From: Sipunculus nudus
Lineage: Eukaryota > Annelida > Sipuncula > Golfingiida > Sipunculidae
DNA length: 64,000 nt
Direction: 5' to 3'
Assembly: GCA_026874595.1 (NCBI GenBank)
Contig: CM049320.1
Coordinates: 2,325,501 to 2,389,500, forward strand
The notes below the pieces were generated by a model. That model worked only from the letters and a program-made list of their open reading frames with translations, ran no database searches and had not been told where the DNA came from. Position numbers and translations under genes: made by a program. Shown piece by piece: positions 1 to 12,090 of the stretch (the stretch's first letter is position 1; each line of letters starts with the position of its first letter).

Positions 1-834
1 TCCCCACCCTCACCCCTGGTATCTCCCTTTTCCCCACCCTCATCCCCAGTATCTCCCTTTTCCCCACCCTTATTCCTAGTATCTCCCTTTTCCCCACCCT
101 CACCCCTGGTATCTCCCTTTCCCCACCCTCATCCCCAGTATCTCCCTTTTCCCCACCCTCATTCCCAGTATCTCCCTTTTCCCAACCCAACCCTGGTATC
201 TCCCTTTTCCCCACCCTCATCCCCAGTATCTCCCTTTTCCCCACCCTCATTCCTAGTATCTCCCTTTTTTTCCCAACCTAACCCCTGGTATCTCCCTTTT
301 CCCCACCCTCATCCCCAGTATCTCCCTTTTCCCCACCCTCATCCCCAGTATCTCCCTTTTCCCCACCCTCATTCCAAGTATCTCCCTTTTCCCCACCGTC
401 ACCCCTGGTATCTCCCTTTTCCCCACCCTCATCCCCAGTATCTCCCTTTTCCCCACCCACATTCCTAGTATCTCCCTTTTCCCCGACCTCACCCCTGGTA
501 TCTCCCTTTTCCCCACCCTCATTCCCATTATCTCCCTTTTCCACACCCACATTCCTAGTATCTCCCTTTTCCCCACCCTCACCCCTGGTATCTCCCTTTT
601 CCCCACCCTCATCCCTAGTATCTCCCTTTCCCCCACCCTCATTCCCAGTATCTCCCTTTTCCCCACCCTCACCCCTGGTATCTCCCTTTTCCCCATCCTC
701 ATCCCCAGTATCTCCCTTTTCCCCACCCTCATCCCCAGTATCTCCTTTTTCCCCACCCTCACCCCCAGTGTCTCCCTTTTCCCCACCCTCATCCCCAGTA
801 TCTCCCTTTTCCCCACCCTCAACTCTGGTATCTC
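1..834. repeat. 30-bp minisatellite, about 28 copies, cut by the left window edge
   Basis: About 28 head-to-tail copies of a 30-bp unit, with core CCACCCTCATCCCCAGTATC followed by TCCCTTTTCC, run from the window edge to about 834. Variants ATCCCCAGTA, ACCCCTGGTA and ATTCCTAGTA alternate irregularly. Small length changes occur near 120, 180 and 270. The minus strand is G-rich, with four runs of three or four G per unit. Because 30 is a multiple of three, a minus-strand frame stays open through many copies. The array continues to the left, so its full length is unknown. Confidence 0.97.
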
Positions 835-874
835 TGCCTGCCACAACTGGACATATTCCTGAAGCAGTCTTCAT
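278..874 (-). other. Open frame of 198 codons through the minisatellite, collagen-like decapeptide repeat
   Basis: This minus-strand frame starts with ATG in unique DNA at 872-874, passes about 16 residues outside the array, then reads repeated GEKGDTGDEG decapeptides and stops at 278-280. Each decapeptide equals three Gly-X-Y triplets plus one extra Gly. No signal peptide or folded domain is visible. A second minus frame (253-846) is equally open, which argues that openness comes from the stop-free repeat. Most likely not a gene; a VNTR-bearing coding exon is the alternative. Confidence 0.15.
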
Positions 875-2631
875 GCATTTTGTCCCCTGAATGAGGTGGA
901 CATCTGCGTGGAGGGCTGCTATAGTACAGCAGCCCAGAAGAGAAGCCCTGGAATGCTGTCAGTCTGTCCAATACAGCTGCTGTTATGCTGGTGATCTAAC
1001 AGATCAATGGACAGGCTGTTGAGTGAGCTGTTTCTGTTAGTGTTCTCTGTTCTGGCTGTTAGCGTGCTGTGTACTTGAACATGTTCCAAAATTTCTGAGT
1101 CAAAATCTTGTGCTCTCGCTCTCTCTCTTTCTCTGAATTTTCTGTGAGCCTTCTGAACAAAATGAAGGTACAGTATTTTGAGTTATGCAGTAAACTGTAG
1201 CACCTCAGTATTTCATATCTCCAGTTGTTTTTTTTTAATATTTAAGTGATCACAGCAAATTTCTGATTGGTTAAATATGGCTCTATTATGAAATGAAAGA
1301 GCTTATCTTTTACTGCCATTAAGTTGTGTGTAAACAGCCTGAAATATTTTCTTGAAGATGATGCTTTTAATAAAAGTATATTATTAGAATTAACACCTGA
1401 AAAAAAGAGTAAAAATGTAGACTTTCCAAAAGAGTATAAAACTTTAATGGTAGTACTGCTTTAGATATGGATCAGGTATGGTCGTTTTAATAAGTTTAAA
1501 TGGTGAATATACAAGAATTTGAAATAATGCTTAAACAAGGATCAGGATAATCTCTTACCCAGTGATATGTAACTTTTAAGTAATCTTCCAACAAATCCTA
1601 CAATTTCTTATATAAGAAACTGTTCACTCAAGATTTTCTTACGTCAACCTGCTCTAGTTTTCCTTTGACATTAAACTGACATTGCATTAATTTACTTTAA
1701 CACCTTTAAGGATTGTATTAATTTATTTTAATATTGTTTATCATTTCTTTTATCTAAAGATATATCTCAGAAACAAAGGGATTTGATTCCACAGAAAATT
1801 TGCAGAAATATATGAACTGCTTACAAAGGATGAAATCACACATTTTTGTGAAATTTTGTGTTGCATCTAGGTCATATGGAATTATTGTAAAAACCTGGAT
1901 CTTTTTTTATTTCCTTTTAAACTCATTTCTCTTTGTCTATAAAACCACTGGGTACACAATACAGATTAGATATTGATATTTGCATAACAATATCCTGTAA
2001 ATATTCTGGCTCAGCAGTCCTTCCTCTGACCCGGGTGCAGTGTTCACTTCCTCTTGTGGGCAGTGATGAAAACACTTAATATTTATTGAACTACCAAAAA
2101 TCCCTCATCTGAAAAAAAATTAATTTAACAATATACAGACAAGGTCACCCAAGATTTGTTAGGGATCACTGCTGTTTTCATCAACATCAGGATAAAGAGA
2201 AACCTTGTAGCCTGGTCCTCTCAGCGGTGGAGAACATTAAGTTGCAGGAAGGTTTACCAACATCCTGGAGTAACCCTTCCTTAATTTGTTTGTGACAGCA
2301 CTGAATAGACTGTTTCACAATCATTCTTCTGTCCAAAATGGTAATGCTTATTTAAGTCCATGCTAGACACAATACATTACATTCAGATTACAAGCTTTAT
2401 TATAATTTATCAAAAGGTATCACCTGTCCTACCTTCACAGCTTTGTATCTGCTGACTGAGCAACCACCAGGATTTACCCAGATTATCAAATCTGATGAGA
2501 TGACAAAGAATGTTTCATCATCTTCTGTACAAAATAAACTCTTTTCTTAAATACATCTTTTCTCCACTGAACACTTGTTGAAGGTCATGAGTTTAACATT
2601 GCACAGACATACAGAACAGGACACTTGATGC
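835..2631. other. Intergenic, no gene recognised
   Basis: AT-rich unique-looking DNA after the minisatellite. The only simple feature is a short CT-rich tract near 1111-1135. No open frame longer than about 60 codons and no recognisable repeat was seen. Confidence 0.6.
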
Positions 2632-2639
2632 ATGAGTTA

Positions 2640-3060
2640 TGACACTTTCCTCACGTTAAGTAAGTATTTATTTCATACCTGGATGTACTGGAGAATCCCA
2701 GAACAGCCGAAGCAGTCCTGGAAAAATCCACCAAGTCAGTTTGTGCACCAACGAGAAAATGCCAACGAAAAAGTCTGTATCTTATTGAGCAGAACCTGCA
2801 GTGAAGCGATCATTTGTCTTTCAAGCTCATCTTTACCTGGACGGCTGGTTAACGAGTGGAACTACCAGCCAACACAAGCTCTGGTATAGATCTCTCCTGC
2901 TGAACCACACTGCTGGGCTAACTCACTGCCCATTTCTCCGTCAAAATCAATAAGCAGCACAGGCCTGCTGCGACAAGTGCTGGCCGATGTTGTGGCAGCA
3001 GACGAATGAAAGAGAGGCTCCGTAACCTTGCCATCTCTCCAGTATCGCATCATCTGCCAA
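2640..3060 (-). other. Possible decayed or split exon, unidentified
   Basis: This stretch is less AT-rich than its surroundings. On the minus strand an open segment runs from 3053 to 2862 (63 codons, containing PVLLIDFDGEMGSELAQQCG), is interrupted by one TAG, and continues in the same frame for about 41 codons (GKDELERQMIASLQVLLNKI). A candidate acceptor (TTTGGCAG) lies just upstream of 3053, and a good donor (CAG then GTAAAG) lies near 2838. The plus strand also has an 85-codon frame (2632-2889). I do not recognise a family. It could be an exon, a pseudogene or chance. Confidence 0.15.
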
Positions 3061-4254
3061 ATGACGGTACATTAACTTAGCCAGATAATCGTCATCTAAA
3101 GATGCCCTCCACTTTTCAATGTGGACTCATTCTCAACTATACTTAATCGTATTATCCTTCATATATTACTATTGTTATCTGTATTGTTTATGACTATGCA
3201 CCTTTCACACCGGAGTTTGATTTTCTACCGTATTATAAAGACAGGAATACTCCCGTGTTATTGATTTATATTGCAAGCAGAATATGTGTCAGCAAGTTAT
3301 AGCTACTGATACCCTTAATAGATAACAGATGTTAAGATTAATGTACATTGGATACTTTATAACATATAACAGTTTCTTCTTGGAGTTTGTACATTCTCTC
3401 CATCCAGCAAATACACAAGTCCGTGATCATTTATTTATGGCGCTGTATTTACGGGATGTTCATATGGATCTAAGCGGTCTGTAGACAGCAGGCTACCAGC
3501 TCCTACCATACACATGATAAAAACTAGGGTAGAAAAATTTGCACTCCTGTTTTATACATTTTATTTAAATTTCATGTGTACAACATATACTTATGAAACT
3601 TAGGGATACAAAATCAGTAAATAATTGCTGTTTCATAATTACTGTATTTTAAATGTCTTCTGTAAGTCACAGCATTGTGATATATATTGATTATGTATAC
3701 GGCTTCATCTGAGTTTGATATGATAATAACAGACAGTAGTGATTTTTAATTCAATCTTTGTCACTCAGTTTATTATAAATTTAAATTCAGTTTATTTTTA
3801 TTTAGAAGAATTTCATTTCAAAACCTTGTCAAATTCTGGTTTTTCGATAATACTTTAAAACTGAGCTCCTCCAAAAGTTCTTGAAATTATGCTTTTATAA
3901 CTTGCCTAAATTACAAGATTTGTTCATAATATTTAAGTTCTTAGTGAGTCCTCTGAAAATTTTAATTCTTTTTTTTTTCATTTATAACAAAAATCACCTA
4001 AATATCATATGTTTAACATAATTTTCATCTTGACTGTGCCCACCACTTTATTACTGGTAGTCATGCTTCCTTCTCCTCAGGTGTAAATCTACACCAGGTG
4101 AACCAGGAAGTTGGATATTTTGTAACACCATTTTATAATTGCCAGAGAAGGGATTCACTGATGCTTACATCAAGTCACTGGGCATGAATACAAAACAGTC
4201 AACAATGTTACCTCTCATGAGAGAGTGGATGAAGAGATTTGTGAATATGTGCTC
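3061..4254. other. Intergenic, no gene recognised
   Basis: AT-rich DNA without repeat structure that I can see. A short pyrimidine stretch ending in CAG (near 4066-4081) resembles a splice acceptor but leads into no convincing exon. Confidence 0.55.
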
Positions 4255-4685
4255 TGTAACCAGTGCAGGACAATATTCTACTGACAGAAATGCTATGTCA
4301 ATAACAGCAGGACACAGTTCCATTGACAGGAAAACTGTGTCAATAACTGCAGACAGAAGCATTATGTCTATACCAGTAAGACACTATTGACAGCAGAATT
4401 ACGTCAATAACAGCAAGACACTATTGACAGGAGCAAAGTGTCAATAACTGGAAGACATTATTGACAGAAGCATAATGTCAATAACAGCGAAACAGTATTG
4501 ACAGGGGCATAATGTCAATATCAGCAAAACACTATTGACAGAAACATTATGTTAATATCAGTAAGACACTACTGACAGAGTATTATGTCAATAACAGCAA
4601 GACACTTTTGACAGGAGCACAGTGTCAATAACTGGAAGACACTATTGACAGGAGCATTATTTTAATAACATCAAAACAGTAAACA
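4255..4685. repeat. 37-bp minisatellite, each unit a potential hairpin
   Basis: About eleven degenerate units of roughly 37 bp with the form ACACTATTGACAG, about 9 variable bases, TGTCAATAACAGCAAG. TATTGACA and TGTCAATA inside one unit are exact reverse complements, so each unit can fold into an 8-bp stem with a loop of about 9 bases. The first units (4260-4380) are more diverged. An 83-codon frame (4139-4390) partly overlaps and is judged incidental. Confidence 0.9.
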
Positions 4686-6045
4686 AACAGTAAAGCAAAC
4701 AACAGTACTGACACCAATGCTCTACACTCCAGTATGCAAAAGCTCTACTGAGAGCATAAAATGGATGTTTTATCAGGCAATATATGGTCAAGTGCTGCTC
4801 TGAATGTTATGTAACTCACACAGTATGGCATATTTCAATTGAGATTCAACGTCTGTTTCCTTCCAGTAGAAATATAACAAAATTCCTTTTTTACACCATA
4901 ACAAAATTTCCAAACAAACTTCAACTCAAACTTTGATGTTAAAAGCCAGGTTCATATGAACCAGGAGACTGCTGTTAAATGCCTGATGTCACTTTCCACC
5001 TGATGGTCAAATACTGTCAGCGTATCAATACTAGGTTGATTATATTTCTTTGCAATTTGACTTTATATTGTAATATATTGGTTTACCAGTGTACTGCATA
5101 ATGTCCTCCAAAATGGAGCCAACATGGCAAAGGAAAACAAGCAGTATGTCAGCATGGTCATAATGTAAATAACGCATTCTTTATTTATGACAGAAAGTGC
5201 ATGTTTATATGTATACTTTCTGAAAGTGTAAACAATTAGTCCTGAAAATGTGAAACTGACAAATAAACACTGTATATAAGTGTGTAAGTGTGTGTCTGTG
5301 AGTGTGTGTGAGGCTCTGTTAAAGGAATATTATTTCTGGAGGTGCCAAGGTAAAGAAGGCAGACCTTATCCACTGGAGCTCAAAGTTCACACTGCCAAGG
5401 TCTGTACTATAAATAACCCACATGTTGCATCCACCTCCCAACTACACTGTTAATGCCATGTCTAGTTCTATTGCATTCACTCTTTGATGCTAGAGTTATT
5501 TTTAAGTAATTAGCAAAATTAGCAGCAGTTAGTTACTGTTAGTTATCTCATGCACCTGACAACTATTGAGATTTTTATTGATAATACTGTATCTTTCAAA
5601 GTCATGTGATCCCTGCAGGAGAAAGTCATATTACACTTTCTGTATTGCACAACACAACCTGGATATCTATTTAACTGTATGGGGTTTGATAACCATATTC
5701 ATATGCCTATAGGTGTTCCCAACCAACATGTGCAAACTTCTATCCACTTACTTTACTTCTGGATGTAATTAATGTACACCGATCTGCCCAACATCTACTA
5801 TAAACAAGGATATCTCTTTTCCTCCTATCTCTCTATCTGTGTCTGTGTATAAGTTTTGTCTGGATAACAAATATGCTACACAGTACAGACTGTATCCTCC
5901 AATTTACCTCTACATGAAATGACTGTCCTGTACAATAGATAATGAGACTACATGTATGTACACTCATGTTTGCTGTACAACAACAAGATCAGGTTACACT
6001 TACCCCATATGTTGTTTTTATACTTAACCTAAGTGACCACAGAAA
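4686..6045. other. Intergenic with a TG-rich microsatellite
   Basis: No gene seen. An imperfect TG-rich tract lies at about 5278-5313. The rest is AT-rich single-copy-looking DNA. Confidence 0.55.
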
Positions 6046-6054
6046 ATGTTACAC

Positions 6055-7122
6055 AGCAGAAATATATACACTCAGTACCTAAAATATACACTCAGTCCCT
6101 CAAACATATACACTCAGTCCCTGAAAAAATATACTCAGTCCCTCAAACATATACACTCAGTCCCTCAAACATATACACTCAGTCCCTCAAACATATACAC
6201 TCAGTCCCTCAAACATATACACTCAGTACCTCAAACATATACACTGTCCCTCAAATGTATACACTCAGTCCCTCAAATGTATACACTCAGTCCATCAAAC
6301 ATATACACTCAGTCCCTGAATTTTATTTATTATTTCCTTCAAACATATACACTCAGTCCCTCAAACATATACACTCAGTCCCTTAAACATATACACTCAG
6401 GCCATCACACATATACACTCAGTCCCTCAAACATGTACACTGTCCCTCAAACATATACACTCGGTCCCTCAAACATATACACTCAGCCCTCAAACATGTA
6501 CACTCAGTCCCTCAAACATACACTGAGTCCCTGAAATATATACACTGAGTCCCTGAAATTAATTTATTATTTCCCTCAAACATATCACTCAGTCCCTCAA
6601 GCATATACACTCAGTCCCTTAAACATATACACTCCGGCCCTCAAACATATACACTAAGACCCTCCAACATGTACACTCAGTCCCTCAAAAATGTAAACTC
6701 AGTCCCTCAAACATATACACTCAGCCCTCAAACATGTACACTTAGTCCCTCAAACATATACACTCAGCCCTCAAACATGTACACTCAGTCCCTCAAACAT
6801 ATACACTCCGGCCCTCAAACATATACACTAAGACCCTCCAACATGTACACTCAGTCCCTCAAAAATGTAAACTCAGTCCCTCAAACATATACACTCAGCC
6901 CTCAAACATGTACACTTAGTCCCTCAAACATATACACTCAGCCCTCAAACATGTACACTCAGTCCCTCAAACATATACACTCAGCCCTCAAACATGTACA
7001 CTCAGTCCCTCAAACATATACACTCAGTCCCTGGAACATATATACACTCAGTCCCTCAAACATATACATTCTGTCCCTCAAACATATACACTATGACCCT
7101 CAAACATATACACTCCTACCTT
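6055..7122. repeat. 22-bp minisatellite (family 1), about 1.07 kb
   Basis: Nearly fifty copies of a 22-bp unit with core CACTCAGTCCCTCAAACATA, with many single-base changes and a few indels. The repeated peptides YTQSLKHIHSVPQTYTL seen in all plus frames arise because 22 is not a multiple of three and the unit has no stop codon. These frames (for example 6046-6534 and 6669-7130) are therefore not taken as genes. Two short unrelated insertions containing TTTATTATTTCC occur near 6325 and 6565. Confidence 0.97.
6631..6978. repeat. 174-bp higher-order duplication inside the 22-bp array
   Basis: The segment starting ACTCCGGCCC at 6631 recurs at 6805 with the same ordered set of unit variants, including AAAAATGTAAACTCAG and the shortened CACTCAGCCCTCAAA units. 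This gives two nearly identical blocks of 174 bp, about eight units each. It marks a recent segmental expansion within an older array. Confidence 0.9.
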
Positions 7123-7289
7123 CAGCTTAGGAGAGACTGTGACAACAAGTTACTGTTTGTGTGTATTGCTTTTTCCTTATGTAGAATATATGTTCAGGTT
7201 TATAAGGAAGTTAGCATCATGATTAATTATGACCAATGTTTTTCTGATGGAATACCCCTTATCAGGAGGAGTGCTGAATACGGTGTGTT

Positions 7290-7672
7290 ATAGGCCACTT
7301 AAGGACTTAAAGTTAGCCATATAAGGACTTTAAGTGAGGCACATTGGGACTTTAAGTAAGTCACATCACAACTTTCCAAAGAACATCTCCACTTTAAGTA
7401 AGAACATCAGATTTAAATAAGCCACATCGAGACTTTACGTAAGCCACATCAGGACTTTAAGTTAGCCACATCAGCACTTTTGGTAAGAACATCAGGACTC
7501 TTGGTGAACCATATCAGGTCTTAAGCAAGCCACATCAGGACTTTCAGTTAGCCATATTAGGACTAAGTAGGCCACATAAGGACTTAAAGGAAGCCACATC
7601 ATGACTTTGAGGAAGCCGCATCAGGAGTTTAAGTAAACCACTTCTGGACTTTAAGTAAGCCATATAAGGAAC
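7290..7672. repeat. 22-bp minisatellite (family 2)
   Basis: About seventeen degenerate units of 22 bp with core GCCACATCAGGACTTTAAGT begin about 170 bp after the end of the first 22-bp array. The clearest units lie between 7420 and 7520. The sequence differs from family 1 but the period is the same. No coding potential. Confidence 0.88.
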
Positions 7673-7745
7673 ATACACAGAGCAAGAGAGAAAAAAAGGA
7701 AGAAAAGGAGAGAGAAGAAAGACTGAAGAGAGAAATAAAATGATA
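7672..7745. repeat. Purine-rich low-complexity tract
   Basis: Plus strand is almost all A and G (GAGAGAAAAAAAGGAAG style), directly following the 22-bp array. Confidence 0.75.
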
Positions 7746-9270
7746 GCAGTAGTTAGACATTTCTGACAGTCAACCTGTTTGTTTGTTATTTTATTTCAAA
7801 ATTATCACGGTAGTCTCATTATGGATTATTTATTTAACAAAAACAGACTAAACACAGACCATGTGATGCTGAAAAATGGATGAGATTTAGACCTTGATGA
7901 GGAAAACCTGTATTCAAGTCATGTATCGATCCAGTCATGTATTCTCTAAAATTACTTACTACCTCTAAATCTGTAACTAATCTGAATATGTTACTGTTAC
8001 ATCATTTATGTTTGTATGTATATACACATTTAATGAATTAGTAAAAAACAACATCTATTATATAACATGTTTGATGATCAGAAATTACTTTAATATCTGT
8101 TTTATATAACCACATGATGAAATGATAGTGATGATACAATCATTCAAATTCAACACAACTTCACTTTATATGTTGTTACCTTAAAGCCAGTAGAACAAAC
8201 AAACTTAACAAAAATAAACAGATACTTGTTTCCCAGTATAATTTGAGGATTTGGGCATGGCCCAACAAAGTGTTACTCTGCTCTAAACTTTACTGATACT
8301 TATCCCCCGCCACCAAACTCTCTTCACAGATGCATTCTCACCTGGATACTACCTGTAGAGCATTTTTGTGTCATTTCCCTGCACCCTCATCAAACCCTCA
8401 CAGGTTTATTTCTTGAAGTTTCTTGAAACCCCTCATGGGGTTGCCATACAGTGGTCCCTGTTTTGTTCATGAGGGTTTAAAATTTGCGATATTCATAACA
8501 GGAGAATTATCACGAAAATAAACATTCTTGAATATGAGAATATTACCCTTTTTTAAGGCAAAGTAGGAAGCGTTAAAGGTTGACATAATGGAAAATAATG
8601 CCATTACCGAAGAATTATTTTTGTTAATAAGATTTAGTGCACATAATATATGATATAATCATTTCACATAGTAATGGTTATACTCTGTGTATGTCTTTTA
8701 TATTGTGAAATCATGAAAAGGGAACCTTCACGAAACACAAGAAAGGTGTAAATCTCAAAAATATTAACCCCACGGATATGAAACCAACCAAAGTAATCTG
8801 CATACACCTTAAACCTGAATGTCTACAGTCACATGTCAAAACTATGGGTATACAGGTAGTATTCATAAATAATTAAAAATGTTAAAATATCTTGGGTTCA
8901 GTTATAGTAGCAGATGTTTTTCCTCATATACTGTATGACTGTTTATCTTTTTGTGCACAAGTGAATTTTTTTTTTCTAATCTCAAATCAATTACATCATA
9001 TACCAAAATATGTTATCATTTCTTCACTGTATTATATAAAATGGGACACCTGGGAAATTCAGGATACAAATCAATTTCATATATTCATATGTCTATGCAG
9101 AATATTTATACTGAACTGGTATATTTAATCACCAGTCATCAAATCCTCAGATCATATACTATACCAGTATAACCATGAATGAAGAACTTAATTACTGTAT
9201 CCATTGTCTGCAGCATTATATCATATATACATATTATTCTGACCCTATCCAGAAAGGCAGTTACTATATA
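7746..9270. other. Intergenic, one possible old dispersed repeat
   Basis: No gene found. At about 8455-8800 the text alternates phrases such as GTTCATGAGGGTTTAAAATT and CACGAAAATAAAC, which look like a decayed dispersed repeat, but I cannot set its ends. Confidence 0.35.
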
Positions 9271-9275
9271 CTACA

Positions 9276-9420
9276 GAGAGAGAGAGAGAGGGAGAGGGAG
9301 ATAGAGAAAGAGAGAGAGAAAAAGAGAGAAAGAGAAAGAGAGAAAGAGAAATAGAGGGATAAAGAGAGAGAGAAATTGAGAATGGCAGAGAAAAAGAGAG
9401 AGAAAGAGAGAGAGATGCAA
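9276..9420. repeat. GA-rich microsatellite
   Basis: About 145 bp of GAGAGA with interspersed AAAGAGA on the plus strand. The 75-codon minus frame over it (Ser/Leu/Phe only) is a by-product. Confidence 0.92.
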
Positions 9421-11084
9421 AAAGTCAAGTTAACAGATATATACAATGAATTGTATGATGAATTAGACCATCTAAGGTTATATGAATTCAATAAGCAAGG
9501 ATATTCATAAGACCATGAATACCCTTGCAGAAGCTACATATATATTTGCTGATGTAGGTCAAAGAGAGTGACCCAAGGTTTTGAGAAATATATATAATTT
9601 TCCAACATGAAAGCACATCAGAACATTTATTTAACTTGGAATTTCAGTTTATCTTCTGAATTGACCGCACAATTTTCTATTGAAACAAAATGATTTTGTT
9701 GATGACATATAACCCTAAATCAGCGAGAAAGCGACGGTTGAACAGACCATCTGTTAAAGGAAGCTTAATGAACGCGTTTTGAAGCACACAGTACATGGGT
9801 CAATATGCACTGATAAACCAGGCCTCCGTCTGTTGGTTTCTCCACTGTAACACACACACACACACATGTTCACACACTTCACTATTGTTATATGTACCAC
9901 CAAAGTGCACCATTACAATAACACAAGCATAACAGGAAAAATACCTTCACTTGTAAAGTGATCCAGGAATTCTTCTATAGAGGATCAGGTTTTTTATGAG
10001 GTTTACAGTCCTCAAGGTGTCCTTATGATCAGATCACTGATACAGTCATGTGAAACTATATTCACTCTATGGTGGTACTGAGCTCTCAACTGCTTCACTA
10101 TCCCATCTATCTGTACACTACATGAAATCCTGCGCTATAAATAGAAGCACACGGCAGCTGTGTTGGGGGGGCCTTTGCACACAGGTTTGTTTGATAGGGT
10201 TTCTCTGGTTCTATTTTACATTAGCAGATTATCACTGGAGAACCGTATGTTTGACAGGTAATAATTGGTTATTCACTCCACAAAATGGCCAACAGTACAG
10301 GTGGTTTAGTGGTATATATCATTACCTCGTGTTTGTAACAGTATAATAAGTGAATAATTAATGAACTGTGTACAAAAGAATTTGTATGTCTGTGTGGAGA
10401 AAGTCATATTATCACTATGAGTTCACCTATCACAAATGGTCATAAGTTCACAGTTTTATTGACTTAATATTGTGTTGTGACCGTGAACCTGCAACCTTGC
10501 AAAAACACTAAATAGTTTACATATTCTGAGGCTCTAAATATTTACATGCAACTTCTCCTATTATAACAGGACAAGAATGAAAACCAAAATGACTACATGT
10601 AAATTATTCTCCATTTTTTTAATTTCTTTTACCATATGTATGGTATTCCAAAACTCAAAGTTTGCATTGACAGTCACAGATTGTTTTGTGTTATACCAGG
10701 GAACTGTTGCACAACCTGAACTTCAGCAGTTGAGGTGGTTTTCCATTCAAAGTTAAATCCTTCATGCTTGCTCACAATCAAAGACAGTGGAAATGGAAAT
10801 TATATTTTTATACCACATATACAAAGATTTCCATCACTTCATTTTATTAGCTTGTTGAGGAAATAAATCAACCATTCACCCTTGTAGCTAACATTCCTTA
10901 ATTATAACATGAGGTGGGCTGATCGATGCTTACTGGGCATGTGATATGTAAATTCAATCCTTAACCTCTCAGCCTCCCATGACATTTTTTTTAGATCACC
11001 AAAATAAATTAAATACCACTTTATATATGATTCCTATCTGACTTTGGCTGAAACAATGTGAGAAAGACCATTGTGTTTTTTAGT
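9421..11084. other. Intergenic with a short CA microsatellite
   Basis: A CA dinucleotide run lies at about 9848-9867. A 98-codon plus frame at 10050-10346 has no recognisable motif and no splice context, so it is not called. Nothing else seen. Confidence 0.5.
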
Positions 11085-11445
11085 ACTAAATTCTACTAAC
11101 ACATGTCAGCAGCTCTAACAGTACCTTCAAAATTCTTGCTTGGCAGACAGATGTATAAAGAAGAATAATTTCCTGATAGTTTGCAGCACAACAGAGTTTA
11201 ATGTGAAGAACCAAACTCATGGAACGATCATTTAATTTGAAATCCTTGATCTCATATCAAACCTGGACCTGAGTCTCCCGTGTATGTAGTTTCTATTTTT
11301 CCACCAGATGTCAGCAGGTATAGCAGTGCCTTCATAATTCCTGGTAGACTGATGTACAAGAAACAACAATAGATCCTGTAATATATGCTGACCCTACCAG
11401 CTGCACAACTCTTCCCTATAGAGCTAAATAGAATCACCTGCTGAT
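11085..11445. repeat. Diverged tandem duplication, about 200-bp unit
   Basis: ACATGTCAGCAGCTCTAACA near 11100 matches AGATGTCAGCAGGTATAGCA near 11305. Both are followed by an AGTRCCTTCA-AATTC block and a GACTGATGTA or GACAGATGTA block. The similarity is clear but old, and no function is suggested. Confidence 0.5.
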
Positions 11446-11948
11446 CTAAGCAAATTCTGAAGTCTGAGATCAGCGATGATCACTATCAGGCATTCTAGCT
11501 GTTAACTTTCATTCATGTTGCTCTTCACTGGGCTTTTGAATTTAACCAATTTATGTTTGTTTCTGCATGATCAATATATACATAGCATGGTGTGCTGACA
11601 CATTACATAGCCATCAAACCACTGTCACTGCTTACATCAGCTACCTGCATATAGAATGGGTGACACCTTCATACAGGTCAGCCAATATCAAGATTAAAAG
11701 AAAGTGATAAACCCCACATATGTTTTGTTTTCTATTTAATATCCCAAAGTAAATTGTCACCATAGTAATGAGTACTCCAGTCAAGGTTAGATCATACATT
11801 TTAAGTCCAAATTCCCCTGCCATTTTAGCCCTATTCAAATGTTAGCCAACATCACAGTAACACTGATCGCAAGAAAGTCACCCATAACTTATTGACCGAT
11901 ACTGATTCATTATGTATATACAGTGGTTGGCTTTGTATTCATTTGGTG
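11446..11948. other. Intergenic flank of the TIR transposon
   Basis: AT-rich DNA with no recognisable gene. The small minus frame at 11641-11838 has no motif support. Confidence 0.5.
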
Positions 11949-11957
11949 CAATAATTG

Positions 11958-12090
11958 GGGACTGCCTAAAATGCGTGCACGCCTACGTGCACGCCTACGT
12001 GCACGCAGCTTCAACTGCCTTAGCAAGTGCCTAAATCGCGTGGGGCGGGATTTTGCAGACAACAACGTCTGGCCAGAAAAATAGTTATTT
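11958..12090. repeat. Left terminal inverted repeat
   Basis: About 130 bp, matching 13804-13934 in reverse complement from GGGACTGCC through CCAGAAAAA and AGTTATT. It contains three copies of GTGCACGC separated by CTACGT, with GTGCAC itself palindromic, then AACTGCCTTAGCAAGTGCC and GACAACAACGTCTG. Confidence 0.95.

Noticed and set aside
1-834. Telomeric or subtelomeric repeat
   Set aside because: The unit is 30 bp and not TTAGGG-like, and single-copy-looking DNA and other repeats follow; chromosome position cannot be told from it.
6033-7130. Repeat proteins with YTQSLKHIHSVP units
   Set aside because: The 22-bp unit has no stop in any plus frame; the protein repeats are the three frames of one DNA unit cycling.
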